A stretch of 64,000 nt of DNA, taken from the NCBI GenBank assembly GCA_004352715.1, contig SCFE01000073.1, positions 1,423,934 through 1,487,933 of the forward strand. The letters are read 5' to 3'. A program made the translations under genes and the position numbers. Positions 13,224 through 25,438 of the stretch are shown one piece after another. The first letter of the stretch is position 1; the number at the start of each line of letters is the position of its first letter. This DNA comes from Hofstenia miamia (taxonomy: Eukaryota > Xenacoelomorpha > Acoela). The notes under the pieces were generated by a model. It was not told where the DNA came from and did no database searches. It saw only the letters and a list, made by a program, of their open reading frames with translations.

Positions 13224-14223
13224 NNNNNNNNNNNNNNNNNNNNNNNNNNNNNNNNNNNNNNNNNNNNNNNNNNNNNNNNNNNNNNNNNNNNNNNNNNNNN
13301 NNNNNNNNNNNNNNNNNNNNNNNNNNNNNNNNNNNNNNNNNNNNNNNNNNNNNNNNNNNNNNNNNNNNNNNNNNNNNNNNNNNNNNNNNNNNNNNNNNNN
13401 NNNNNNNNNNNNNNNNNNNNNNNNNNNNNNNNNNNNNNNNNNNNNNNNNNNNNNNNNNNNNNNNNNNNNNNNNNNNNNNNNNNNNNNNNNNNNNNNNNNN
13501 NNNNNNNNNNNNNNNNNNNNNNNNNNNNNNNNNNNNNNNNNNNNNNNNNNNNNNNNNNNNNNNNNNNNNNNNNNNNNNNNNNNNNNNNNNNNNNNNNNNN
13601 NNNNNNNNNNNNNNNNNNNNNNNNNNNNNNNNNNNNNNNNNNNNNNNNNNNNNNNNNNNNNNNNNNNNNNNNNNNNNNNNNNNNNNNNNNNNNNNNNNNN
13701 NNNNNNNNNNNNNNNNNNNNNNNNNNNNNNNNNNNNNNNNNNNNNNNNNNNNNNNNNNNNNNNNNNNNNNNNNNNNNNNNNNNNNNNNNNNNNNNNNNNN
13801 NNNNNNNNNNNNNNNNNNNNNNNNNNNNNNNNNNNNNNNNNNNNNNNNNNNNNNNNNNNNNNNNNNNNNNNNNNNNNNNNNNNNNNNNNNNNNNNNNNNN
13901 NNNNNNNNNNNNNNNNNNNNNNNNNNNNNNNNNNNNNNNNNNNNNNNNNNNNNNNNNNNNNNNNNNNNNNNNNNNNNNNNNNNNNNNNNNNNNNNNNNNN
14001 NNNNNNNNNNNNNNNNNNNNNNNNNNNNNNNNNNNNNNNNNNNNNNNNNNNNNNNNNNNNNNNNNNNNNNNNNNNNNNNNNNNNNNNNNNNNNNNNNNNN
14101 NNNNNNNNNNNNNNNNNNNNNNNNNNNNNNNNNNNNNNNNNNNNNNNNNNNNNNNNNNNNNNNNNNNNNNNNNNNNNNNNNNNNNNNNNNNNNNNNNNNN
14201 NNNNNNNNNNNNNNNNNNNNNNN
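13224..14223. other. Assembly gap (exactly 1000 N)
   Basis: A round-number N run, so probably a default gap of unknown true size. It cuts off the left end of duplicated segment A, including the left end of its first MITE. Confidence 0.95.
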
Positions 14224-14609
14224 GGGCACCTTTGTAAATAAAAAAAATATGCTTAAAAATGAATTAAGTCACTAGTTCAAAATCTTGACAAAACTCATTG
14301 TAAAAATCCTGCTCGTCTTGATTCAGTTCAAATTTTGCAAAATCAAAAAACTGATAACAGTGATTGTATCTAATTTATAATAATCCTCCGACGCAGTAGC
14401 CATGCCAAAACTGAATGCTCAGCGGAAAATTGATATAATTTTGTCTCAATTGTTTGCTCAAATTTCATTAGTCCCTCGTAAATACCATTCAATACTGTTC
14501 AACATAATGATTCAAATCGTAACTGACATTTATTTCTATTTTACGCGCCCAAAACGGCTTACGGGCGCACGGGCATGTGTACGGGCCAAGGGAACAGGCC
14601 ACACCCTAG
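14224..14609. mobile_element. hAT-type MITE, ACGGGC family, left end lost in gap (copy A)
   Basis: The right part of the element described at 26825-27289. Its right terminal repeat GGCCACACCCTAG is at 14597-14609, followed by ATTATGCT, the target-duplication 8-mer. The left end falls in the 1000-N gap. Confidence 0.8.
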
Positions 14610-14631
14610 ATTATGCTTATATATACATGAA

Positions 14632-14848
14632 CAGGAGTGCACCCAGGATTTTTTGACAGGGGACATCGAAGTAGTGATCGAAATTGTATATTGTATATTG
14701 AAAGAATATACAGTAAAAGTGCATTCCATCTCTTAGTTTTTAAGTTTTTTTTTAGTTTTTTACCAAAAGTTTTTTGATGTAATGAGTGAAAATCAATTTT
14801 GGAAATCTGATAGGGGATATTCCAACATGACCCTTGCGTACGCCACTG
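14632..14848. mobile_element. hAT-type MITE, family 1 (217 bp, copy A)
   Basis: Ends CAGGAGTGCACCCAGG and GCGTACGCCACTG. Flanked by TACATGAA (left) and TACATGGA (right), a 7/8 match that supports an 8-bp hAT target duplication. No coding capacity. The same element is at 27312-27528. Confidence 0.8.
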
Positions 14849-15513
14849 TACATGGATGAATTACATTGGTACATTAGCTAGAAGTTAATTGGTGATATTA
14901 TATAAAATGATAAATCCTTGAAAATCTAATCAACAAGTTTTTGTTCTACTTCCTCATAATTCACACACCACTATCAAATAATCTGCCGTCCCCAATTGTA
15001 TTCGCATGCTCACTTTCTTCCTCCAATTGGTCATTATCCCCTGTTACTGATTAGATTCATCACTACCGCTTGTTGTTTTTCCTCTGTAAATGATTTCTAC
15101 TGTGCGTTTAAAGTAGAGATTTGCGGTACCACACATTTTTATGCCAGTCCCGTACTGGTCAAGCCTTGTTTGTTGGTCCCTTTTCCTGTTCTGGTCCCGC
15201 CAAACAACACTAGATTCTAGAGGGCAATTCAAAATAGTATTATACATCAATAGTCATTATATATGTGTATGAGTTGTACAATTTCTTACTCCTTGTCAAA
15301 ATCTCAATCTACACTTCTTTCTTCAAATGATAATTATTTGTTTATCAATACACTCATTCAGTCTTTTTTTCCACTCCAGTAGTTTGTTATGACTATTTTT
15401 AGTTATTATTAAATTTTAAATATTTTTGCTGTTGTTATGAACATTTAAAAAAATTTAATCAAATTTCATCATAGCTAAGATATATTTTAGAAATTCGGCG
15501 AATACGTGTCAAT

Positions 15514-16061
15514 CAGAATTGTAACCGGGCCATGATTTCAAGCTTGGTCCCGGATGTGACCCCTTAACTCATAAACCAAGCCCGGTCCGTTGTAATATTC
15601 AGGACCATCCCGCTACGGACCCGTCATATGCAAAACCATTATAAGATTTTGTAAATAAAAGAATTAAACACATAATTAAAAATAATAATAAAAACATTTT
15701 TGAATCAACTGCACTTTCTTAAATCAATAGAGTTTGCGTCCACTGCTGGAAAAGGATTTTAATGGGCAAGTTTAAATTGTTATTAGTTGCATATACGTTT
15801 ATGGTACATCATATAAAAATTATACGAACAATGCAGCAAATAAAACCCAGTGTATTGTGTAAGTAAATTAAAGTTTACGCTGGAACACCCAAAGTATAGA
15901 TGTCGCCGTGGAATTACTTTATGATGTATAATTAGTCAATTGATTGTACTAGTTGAAATAATTTTTTAATGTAAGTGAATGTATAATTTTTAATATAATT
16001 TCGAAAAATTCTAGGGCCGTTATTAACTGTATGGCCTAAGCACGGCCCGGTTACAACTCTA
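15514..16061. mobile_element. hAT-type MITE, CCGGGCC family (548 bp, copy A)
   Basis: Terminal inverted repeats contain TTGTAACCGGGCC (left) and GGCCCGGTTACAA (right). The 8-mer GTGTCAAT lies on both sides (15506-15513 and 16062-16069), a perfect hAT-type target duplication. Internal sequence has GGTCCCG/CGGACC words near the left end but no open frame. Identical copy at 28194-28741. Confidence 0.85.
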
Positions 16062-17455
16062 GTGTCAATGCCTTTCTCTAAGAGATATTTAATTCAACAT
16101 TTGTGAATAAGCTATGTAAATACTGCAATCTCATAAACATTTTTTGCCTATTAATATGATTGTTCTTGATTGTTCTCATGTCTCTTACAAAATTTCGTTA
16201 CTATAATTTAAAGTAGAAAATTATTTTTAGAAAAAGCAGAGTGACCTGCTGACATGTAAAATTCATATGTATATTTATAGTACATATTTTGTCATGAAAA
16301 TATTTCTGAATTTGAGTAGATTTTGCTTTGTTTTAATATGAGAATTACGGGCACACCTTCAACTACCAAACTTTTGGATTTGATATGTGCTTTTGTGTCA
16401 TATTTTCTAATATAATATAAAACTTATTCTTTCACGAGCATTCCATGTGATCAGTGGACTAAAATTGAAGTGATTGATACATATAATTTGAAATGGCAAA
16501 TGTCATAACTACAGAATTTGCATGATTTCTTACCAAAGAACTTACTTGATTAAGTCTTTCCTAGAAATCATAGTGTTTTTTAAAGGAAAGCATGAGGGCT
16601 GCACTATTATGAAAAAAGTGTGAAAAAAGAATTTTTCTATTAAAGATAGAAAATAAATAATTTTTCAACTGAAAAACTGTCTATTTTTGCACAACGCTAC
16701 TGCTGAGGGTCTATTGCACATTTCTAAATTACCAAAGAAATTTCGTTGGTTTAATCGTCAATCATATTTCAATTGTTGAATGCAAGCTGGATTTCAATTA
16801 TAAGCAATTGTTTTGAAGTAACCTCAAGAAAAAATAAATTGGAGTTTCGTCTGTGATCTCACGGCCTACACAAGAGGTTTGCATCTGTCCAAATCTCTTC
16901 CATAGCATGTCTCATCAAAATAACTTCACCACAGAATAGCTTATGAACACTTTAAATATTTTGTGGTTGAGTTTAACATATGAAAAATATTTTAAAATAT
17001 AACTAGAATAACCCTTATAGGTAAGCATTAATTTAATCTCAATTAAATTTCAGCTAGCACATACATATATACATCGAGTTGGTTTCCAGGACTCGAAATT
17101 TTGAGTCGAGTTCTAGTACTGGTAGCACCCTAATATACTGTATGAGTCCTCCTGGTAATCGTAATTTTAAATACAACTTTAATAAGACTTCAAAATGATG
17201 AGTTATTTTTATTTTAGTAATTTAATCTTAGCATTTAATTGATTAATGGCAATTGATTCTCGTGTTTCTCGAATTCCTTTTACACTAAGTATTTATAATT
17301 TAGGCCGAATAGAATTTAATTTAATAGCTGTGATTGCAAAAATATTCAATTTGGTTACTAAATTTTTAAATATTCTAGCAAAATCATTAGAATTCGCGGA
17401 TCAAACTAAACAAAGAGGATATATTTGTGTGACTCTTTGTCATGTTTATGTGTAA

Positions 17456-17655
17456 CGGAGCGAAGCCTCGCGAAAATTTTTGAATATATTGATAAAATAG
17501 ACTCTAAAAATGCATTTCACAATCCTAGATTTTAAATTTTTAATTTTTTTACGAAAAATTTTTTGATTTATCCATTCAAAATCAAATTTGGAAACCTGAC
17601 GGAGGGGGACATTCCATCATGCCCCCTGCGTACGCCACTGATGAGAATTAGTTTG
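17456..17655. repeat. 200-bp block copied from 12965-13164, replacing equal-length sequence
   Basis: This block equals 12965-13164 with no difference I can see, including 15 bp of the MITE's right flank (ATGAGAATTAGTTTG). It starts inside the MITE and directly follows a TAA. In copy B the corresponding 200 bp (30184-30383) is unrelated, yet the offset between A and B is 12728 on both sides, so the replaced and replacing blocks have the same length. Confidence 0.9.
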
Positions 17656-17692
17656 AAATACAGATTTTACGAATTGGATGGCTGGCAATCTG

Positions 17693-17774
<82 letters not shown>

Positions 17775-17790
17775 TATAGGCTTAACATGC
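17656..17790. repeat. End of duplicated segment A with long (TA)n tract
   Basis: 17656-17700 again matches copy B (30384-30428). It runs into a (TA)n tract of about 39 units (about 17694-17771), after which the two copies cannot be compared because B enters a gap. Confidence 0.85.
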
Positions 17791-20700
17791 TACAACCAAA
17801 GAACATGCACCCATGGCATACGCCACACTTAACAAATGTAATGCGAAACTGTGTGTTGCTTAGAAATATCAAAATTTGCAGATAATTTACTTGAATTGAT
17901 AGATAATGTAAACGAATGTATACAAAGAGGTGTAATATTTAGTGAAAGCGCAGTTTGATAACGCCAATTGGAATTTATTTATAGCTCTGTCTCATATCTT
18001 TGAACTTTTAACTAAATAGTGGATTCAAATGATTAATGATTGAGTATCTATTACTATTAAACAAAACATGCAAATGACTACACTAGGAACAGAGAGATTG
18101 GCAACTGTAATTTGCCAATCAAAATCCTTATGCTGTACACCAATATAACATAAATTTTCCCAGTTTTTAATGGCTGTAGCGAAATTTTTCATGGAAATTT
18201 TCAATGGTGAAGTAACAAATCAGAAATCTGATATTTTAATAGATTTTTGACTGATTTACAAATAGACTTGGAAACTCTTGTATGAAATGAGTATTTTCTG
18301 ATTATTTGCCTAAAAAACCGATATCAACTAACTACTGTGTGATAAACATGTGTTAAAACTATAAGTAAATCTGAAAAATATGTTCCCTATATGTTCATAT
18401 GTAATGCAATACAATATTATGCAAATTACAATTTGATTAAAAAGCCTGATTTATATTACGTTCTAAACTGTGTTTTAAAAATGTTTTTCCAACACATTTT
18501 ATTATAGATGTTATTCTAATGTCATTGTTGCTAATCCACAACATTTTATCAATATAACGTTGGGTAATCTCGGATAATCACGAAACTTTACAGATCGAAA
18601 AAATTATATACGATTTGGGATTTTTTCAGAATAAAAACGTTTAAGTTTTTGCCCAATTAAACTTTTAATTACAAGATGTAAAAATCAGTTCAATGAGATC
18701 GTTTCTGATTACTAATTTGTTATCTTGGAAATACAGTTTAAGGATTATCATGATAAAGAATAAAAAGTTTGTAGGTGCCTAGGGAAAGCAGGAAATATGT
18801 CCAATAGATTCATCAATTAAATCTGAATACTTAAGGGAGGACCTTACCAAGTTAGTGACAGAAAGGCAAGCGAACAACGATTTAGTGATAACTTCACTCA
18901 GGTAGACAAATAGAATCTGTCGATTTACGATATTGTAATCACTACAAATTTTAATATACGCAGTTCATTAAGAAGTGTAGCATCCATTGACAATCTTACA
19001 TGGAGATAATAATAGTAGTTTGTGCATCTCGATGAAAAGAAAACACCGAACGCAACTGTTGGTTAACAAGTCTATCACAATAACTACCAGAATTGTGAGG
19101 ACTTGGTAAGCTATTCACTTAGCGAAGTGGTTGTACTTTTTCAAAACTCCTGCTTTTCCAAGATCTGATTTCCAACACTGAAGACATATATTAAATGCAA
19201 GAAGATGTAGGATTTCTAATAGAGTTCTGCGCTACCACAAAAATCTTTTCCCGGTCTCGTAAGGTACCGCAACGTTCAAAATTTTGTAGTACTGGTAGTG
19301 TATCGGTAGCGTAAATCCTAATACCGGAACCGTTTGGTCCCACCAAAGTGATACCTCGAAACGTCAAATGCAAAAAAAACAAAAAAACACAAAATAATTC
19401 ATAAATTTCTCAAAAACAAAAGAAATTTACAAGTTAAAATACAGTAATTAACCCAATTGAGAGCTCTTTTGTAATCTAAATATGTCACATCAATTCTCGT
19501 TTCCAGAATCAAGATTTCAATAAAATCAATCAAAGTACTTAAAAAGAATAACACTTTTTGCGGAATCCATGTTTTGCGTTGAGGAAATGAGTTCTAGAAA
19601 GGCATAATGCGTCAAATAATTAACTTCTCTAAAACTTTTAAGACTATGTTTAGCAATGATGTGTGTCTGTAATTCAATGGAGATTGCTTGCTGTAGCCCT
19701 CAAAATTTGAATCACTCCTTTTTTCAGTAATTAAAGAAATCTAAAAGAATACTGGCATGTTTGAAAACAATTGAAAAAACAAGATGAAAAAACAGGTGAT
19801 AAAATTCACGAGAAGTATCTAATTTTAGAGAGGTTAAAATATTCAAAATAGAAGGTTCGAATCACCATACTGAAAATTCTCAAGGGAATTCAGACTGGTT
19901 GTTCAAGGAAAACAAATTCAGAATAATCACTAAGTATATTTTTTATTATGGTAGGGTTTATAGCTGTTTTATTATTCCAAGAAATACCATTTTGAAATTG
20001 CTCAAGGCATATTTTAAGAATGCATATGTAATTAATTGGGAGTCTTTGAAGTGTGACAAGACATTTCTCATTCTCTATGGTTTAAAATTTCAGCATGAAA
20101 TTAATTGATTTCCTTAAAGAATAAATTAGCTTGACTGACCAATTCTGTTAGAGATTCTCTCTTATAGGTTTTGTAATTGTAGAGTAGAATGAGGGAATTG
20201 AAAGTATTTTTTTCTACGTGCAGGAATCATTTGTGAACTAAAATGAAGAAAATTATTGCAAGTTCAGAAAAAAGGCTCTGGTAAGTTCAATATTGTCAAT
20301 TAACAAACCACACTCAATAAAAAGCAAACCATAAGCATTTCATAAAAACATTATCTAACTCATCGTCAACATTAACCCTATTCCTCCCTATCCAACCCGG
20401 GATTTTATTACATTATTGCAAATGGATTTTGCACAAATATTCCCTATATCAGCACTATCAAAATGAAATGTTCAGAATATTGCTGACAGTCTAATTTTTT
20501 GATGATCAAAAATGCAAAGTTTGAGGTTTTTTGAGGTCAATAAAACTGGATCTAGGCATTTCAAAAGGTTGGAATTTATTCCTAAATGATCAAATATAAT
20601 CTCCTCCCCCTCAATTCGATTAAATTAAAGTGACTCATTTCAATCCAACTGAGGCACTGAACCATCATCTTGCAAACGGAATAGAATATGATTGGGGCTT

Positions 20701-21240
20701 GATTAAAACCCATCGTTGGCAATTATTGATTGATGAAAGGTGATAATTTATCAAATTCCTAAACGGTTCAATTGGCTCTGATTGCTTAGTAAACCTGTGC
20801 ACTGGGCTTAACATCTATCAAGATTGGAAGGGTCTAAACTTGGATCATCCCATCTGGTGGTTTAGAAAATCCCCCAATTCGAAGCAATCTGCTGTGTGTA
20901 TACGTGGAAAACGAAGATATTTAAATATTTATTCATTTCTAGTAACAAACAAATCAGCATTTATGGGACATATCAAGGCGTGGCAAAGACGTCGTTGGTA
21001 CACCTTGGACATGTACCAAATTTGTTTAATCTTATTAAAACGTCAGAAACAGAACACATTGTCGGACTTCTGTAAACAGTTTTCATGTTAACACATTAAT
21101 AACTCTATAAATTAACTACGTAGAGTAATTTGAAAATATTATTCATGCATAATATGTTCTTGTAAATATTTGAAATATTTATTTTAATTCGTACTTGTAC
21201 ATGTTATAGTTCTTAACAAAAGATGTAATTTGATCACTAA
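17791..21240. other. AT-rich DNA, few features
   Basis: No supported gene. A patch at about 19205-19350 rich in GGTACC, CCGGTCTCG and GGTCCCACC words resembles the patch at 15113-15215 and may be an old hAT-type MITE, but I could not pair its ends. The short frame at 20840-21091 is unrecognised and not supported by codon pattern or motif. Confidence 0.45.
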
Positions 21241-21289
21241 TGATATTAGCATCCTACACAAGAGATGGAAACCGTCGAAGGGAAGGCTT

Positions 21290-22950
21290 AAACATATAAA
21301 GGGTTTTCTATTCAGATATGATAGCAGCATTTAAAAAATATCGAGCAGTTGAGTATTTAAGGCAAAGGCTTAAGGAATACAACAAACAACAATAGGGAGG
21401 ACAACCCTCATAATGATAAGTTCAGGGTAAAGAAAGATATTTTTCTAGCTGAGTTATACAAAGAAAAAACTCGTTCTAGTAAAGCTGGCGAGAATGAGAT
21501 AAGAAACAAGTGTCAGAGAAAAATCAATGAATATGTTTTTGAGAATAATAAGGAGCTGTGGAAATCGTTAGAGAATGATCTTCATGTAATTTACTTGCAG
21601 CGAGTAAATTGAGTGGAATGAGTTCTTACTCGGTTTAACTCAATGATCATTAAGGATGGGAACGTAGTTAAACCTTCCAAAGCTTCTTCAAATCAGGATT
21701 TTGCATGCAGTTCCTCAGATGTTGCTATAGTGTTTAAGCAGTGCAACCTAATTAAGGCAATGAGACCTGACAATCTACCTGATTGGCGTTTCAGGAACTA
21801 TTTCAAATACTTGCTACTATATATGATAATATTGTGTCTAGTGAAAATCATCCCTCGCAATTGCAAAGAGCTATTGTAGCTCCTATAATCAAGAAACCCA
21901 AAACTGACCCTTCGGTAGACCGCAACTTTCGACCAATCTGTCTAGTCAGTTTCCAAGTGTTTTAAGCGCTTTATTTTATCAATTTCCATCCAGACTTTTC
22001 AACGAACTAATGATGGCTATCAGTTAGCCTACCAATCTGGATTGTCCACCGTAGACGCAATTTTTGTAAAAATACATAATATTGTCTCACAGTTTGATGA
22101 TAGAATCTACGATTGTTCGTACTTTATCTTTGGACTTTAGTTATGCCTTCAACACAGTTTTGCCAAATAAACTTAATGCAATAGTTAAGTGTATATTTGT
22201 ATGAGAATGAAAATAGTTTGGTAATTGGAAACAGTTTACTGTTACTTCTTATGTTAAATCATCTAAGCATAAAGAAACATTAGTGAGCATACAGACGAGG
22301 TGTTCCAAGCTCCCCATTTCTCTTTGTCAACTACACGAACAACATAAACGTCTAAACGATAGCAATAACAATGCTATAAAATATTGCAGCAACAAACCAA
22401 CTGAAAAGTCGTATCTTTTAAGATTCTCTTATGGTACAGCTTTTATATTCGTAATCAAGCATAGTAGTGTTTAAAGAAGATTTTAAGGAAGCCCAAGATA
22501 ATGGTAACTTCATTTGTGATCAATACAATGATATGAAGATTTTGCAAAATTACAATAAAATTAAAGTATTTATTTTTTCGAATAAAAATTTAAAAAATGA
22601 AGTCCTGCTAAACTATGGAAAAATATACTACTTTGTATAAATGGACACGCCATTGAATCTGTGACATTCTGCGAATATCTGGTTGTTTTTATCAATAACA
22701 AATTATCATTGGAGAAAGTATATTTCATTACTAACTCCTTTGTTTGTTAGTAGATTTATAAATGAGAACACTCGTTGGTACATATTTAAAACTTATATTC
22801 TTAGTTTTATCACATATGCTTCATCGCCATGGTTTGGAATTCTGGAGAGACAGCGCAAAAGCATTAATGATGATTTTCATGCAAATGAATTGTATTTTAG
22901 CAAAGACTCAGATACCTTAGTCTTATGGAATTTTTTTAAATTCACTTAAG
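21290..22950 (+). pseudogene. LINE (CR1/L2-like) reverse transcriptase relic
   Basis: Fragments of a non-LTR retrotransposon ORF2 lie in order on the plus strand. A pre-RT linker is at about 21480-21620, then a segment ending KAMRPDNLP at about 21770 (consensus KA.GPD.LP). After a frameshift comes AIVAPIIKKPKTDPS with NFRPICLVSF (21870-21955), RT motif 1-2. YQLAYQSGLSTVDAI (about 22020-22065) is followed by a degraded LDFSYAFNT (about 22130-22160). A C-terminal-looking stretch reaches about 22950. Frameshifts and stops are frequent and the YADD motif is not found. The KKP and NFRP forms favour the CR1/L2 group over RTE or R2. Confidence 0.75.
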
Positions 22951-23191
22951 GAATATTTTTTCACTAAAATAAATGTATTTTTGGTTTTAGGTTAAATTAG
23001 TTATAGGCTATGGAAAAAGAAACCTATATTTTTCTAAAATGCAGCATTCGGAGATTCTCCCTTCAATGCATATAATTTGATAATAATAGCAATTTCAGTA
23101 AAGAGACAGCTTAAATCCTTTTTAAATAACATGTATTTTGTTTCAAATATATTTCAATTTCTAATATAATGAATCTGCACAAATTCTCGCA

Positions 23192-23194
<3 letters not shown>

Positions 23195-23228
<34 letters not shown>
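23195..23228. repeat. (TA)n microsatellite
   Basis: Simple dinucleotide tract ending about 30 bp before the THAP duplication. Confidence 0.9.
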
Positions 23229-23230
<2 letters not shown>

Positions 23231-23255
23231 TCACACATTTAAATGAATTATACCT

Positions 23256-23709
23256 AGTAAATGTTGCGTTAGTGGAAGTCGCTCGAATTATGATTCAGAA
23301 AATTATACATTGCAGAAAGAAAAAATTCCTGTTTTTTCATTTCCCAAAGAAACATCTATGAGGAACCGCTAGATACATGCCTTACCTAATGTTGTTAATC
23401 CTTCTACCTCGTTTCTTTTAAAATATGGGCATCGTCGTTTGGGGTAACTTTGTTACCCCAAATTAAAAATTCCATATCATTTAATATATAATATATTTAA
23501 AGAATTGTGTTCAATCTACATAAATTCTTTCACTTATAGCATGCAGTTTACAACAAAATTTGAAAGTTGTAATATTTTGTAAATATTTGCATGAAAAAAA
23601 GCATCTTCTCCTTTCTTTTCAAGTGGAGAATTTGTCTTCTTTAATATCAGAGTTACTCATCCATTGATGCATATAGTCACACATGTATTTTATACAGAGA
23701 TTAATACAA
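23256..23709 (+). repeat. 454-bp direct repeat, copy 1, with THAP fragment
   Basis: Matches 25771-26224 at a constant offset of 2515 with about two differences near its right end. At its left end it encodes a THAP DNA-binding domain start: KCCVSGSRSNY at 23259-23291 and FSFPKETSMRNR to about 23371, then an in-frame TAG where a tryptophan codon is usual. The second zinc-binding cysteine of the CxxxC pair reads serine here. THAP domains sit at the N-terminus of P-element-type transposases and many host proteins. Confidence 0.7.
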
Positions 23710-24526
23710 TTATTACTACCAGACTTAAAATGAGCTGAGATTCTAACGTATCAAGCCGAGCCGAGCCGAGCTTAAACACTGCATTGGATACACAACGCGC
23801 CCAAAACGAGCCTTTATTAAGCCAAGCAAATTTATAGTTCTGCTTATTAATTTGTTTATGCAAATTTTTCTTACTGATTAATTCAATACACCTTTTTTAT
23901 AATCTTATTTTAAAAATCTTATTTTAAAATGCTTGTTAAATAATAGCAAGGGCGATGTAAAAAATTTTAATCAAAATTGATCATGTTAAAGACAAACTTA
24001 TGTGAATATCTCCGCGGCACTTGCGGCCTGTGCAATAAAGACTTATTGTTTGTTCATTTTCCTTTTTGGGTTAAGGTTAGGGTTCCTTATTAGAGTTCAA
24101 AATTGCCTAATCCAAGTGAACTACCATCATCAAAATATCTTCATTACTTGAATCTTGAATCATATTTGAAAGAGGTTAATCACCAACTCCCTCAACAATT
24201 TACAATCAACATTAGTGCTTTGAAAGGAGAGTTGTATATGTACAATATAAGATATAAATTGATTTAACATAATACAGTATTCTTAATATTTGTTAGATCA
24301 AATAACTTGGGGTTATAAAGTTGCCCCATATGATGATAATCATAGAAATGCAGCTAATATTGTAAATAAAGCTGCTAAACATTGCTGCTATATAGCATTA
24401 TTAGGCATTTAGGTTGACATAAAAAGTCATAAGTTTTTGTTGGTGTACAGGAATTTCCCGTCTATCAGCAATGTAATTAAGGAGCGTGGGGTAACAGAAA
24501 CACGCCAAACGACGTAAAAAGGTTAA
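23395..24526. mobile_element. Possible TTAA-targeting (piggyBac-like) non-autonomous element
   Basis: TTAA at 23395-23398 and at 24523-24526 bound a stretch whose ends are imperfectly inverted: TCCTTCTACCTCGTTT on the left and, on the opposite strand at the right, CCTTTTTACGTCGTTT. Inside the left end, TTTGGGGTAAC and GTTACCCCAAA form an 11-bp-stem hairpin around 23439-23463; GGGGTAACAGAAACACGCC near 24488-24506 mirrors it at the right. No transposase is seen. The assignment rests on the TTAA plus end similarity and is moderate. The left 315 bp recur in the second copy at 25910. Confidence 0.45.
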
Positions 24527-24544
24527 TAATATTACAGACATATT

Positions 24545-25438
24545 CAGTGGCGCGTTTACGGGGCCAACTGCGAACACTTAAGAAAAATGTTCTCTTTTCC
24601 TCAAACAATATTTCACGTTAACTCAAGATGTTATCAATCGATTTGCTGCTAAAAACAAACAATAGCATTTCGAGAAACTTTTTTGCAAGCAGCTTAGTTT
24701 CTTACACTACGGGGAAGTATTTGTAGCAGATTGTGCAGATTTAATTGCATTATAAACAAGTGAGGAAAACTTGTTAGTTCGACTTTCAACTTTAACTTTT
24801 CAATCAGTTTATCCTACTTTGATTGAAAGACAAAATGTCAAGCTTGTTTTGAAAGAATTTGATGAAAAAACTATAGGTGCACTTTCCTGCAATACTGAAA
24901 TCAGTAAGAGACCCAACGCAGTTGGTACTAAACTATTCCTCACCAAAGTTTTGCAATGATGGAATGTTGTCAGACCACTACTGCTGCAAACATTAAACGC
25001 GATTCAACTAAAGAAGCTATTTATTCTTTAGAATCCCACCAATTTCACATTTTAGATGAAATGGCGAAAATTGCTCTTTTTATGACTCCTTTGAAATATT
25101 GCAGAATTCGTTCTTTAAATGCTGATACATCATACGCTCTATTTCATACATCAAGTGGGTTTATGGAAATGTTAAAGAAAGTCGGGCGTTTAGGATTATT
25201 TAAACGGAGGAGGGCTGACACCCTTTTTTATAGAAAAAAATTTCAAAAAATGTTTTTTGAACATAAATAAGCTTATATAAAAGGCAATCGTCTGTTTTTA
25301 GCAGCAAATCGATTGATAACATCTTGAATTAACATGAACTATTTTCAATTTTGACGAAAAGAGAACATTTTTTTTAATAATCGCAGTTGGCCCTAAGGGG
25401 GGGGGGTCGCCTCCCCTGCCCCCCTAAACGCGCCACTG
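24545..25438 (+). mobile_element. DNA transposon with long inverted repeats and P-like transposase fragment
   Basis: The ends CAGTGGCGCGTTTA and TAAACGCGCCACTG are inverted, and the similarity runs on for about 120-150 bp (24545-24665 against 25283-25438), sharing for example GATGTTATCAATCGATTTGC. The right arm has an extra G-rich stretch near 25396-25425. Internal frames on the plus strand (24771-25270) read IERQNVKLVLKEFDEKTIGA and, after a shift, RIRSLNADTSYALFHTSSGF, which resemble the central part of P-element/THAP9-type transposases. Flanking 8-mers do not match well, so the insertion is old or the boundaries slightly off. An element of hAT type is the main alternative. Confidence 0.55.

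Larger units (their letters stand above)
14224..17455. repeat. Large duplicated segment, copy A
   Basis: By eye this matches 26904-30183 essentially base for base, apart from a 48-bp stretch present only in copy B near 29822-29870. The match resumes at 17656 after a 200-bp unlike block. It carries three MITEs and short open frames that look like chance. The near-identity means either a very recent segmental duplication or the same locus assembled twice, about 12.7 kb apart. Confidence 0.9.

Noticed and set aside
13190-14275. Open frames of more than 300 codons on both strands, and the similar ones at 30402-31485
   Set aside because: They consist almost wholly of N from the 1000-base gaps.
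14402-15220. Short frames at 14402-14656 and 14996-15220 and their copies at 27082 and 27676
   Set aside because: They lie in or beside MITEs and repeat only through the segmental duplication.
17246-17455. 69-codon frame present in both duplicated copies (also 29974-30183)
   Set aside because: Conserved only because the segment is duplicated; composition is non-coding-like and no motif is seen.
19855-19880. GGTTCGAATC resembling a tRNA T-loop
   Set aside because: No pairing T-stem, no D-arm or anticodon arm upstream.
23745-23830. GCCGA repeated three times, considered as a CRISPR-like or regulatory array
   Set aside because: Only a 5-bp unit repeated three times without spacers; a simple repeat or part of an old MITE.
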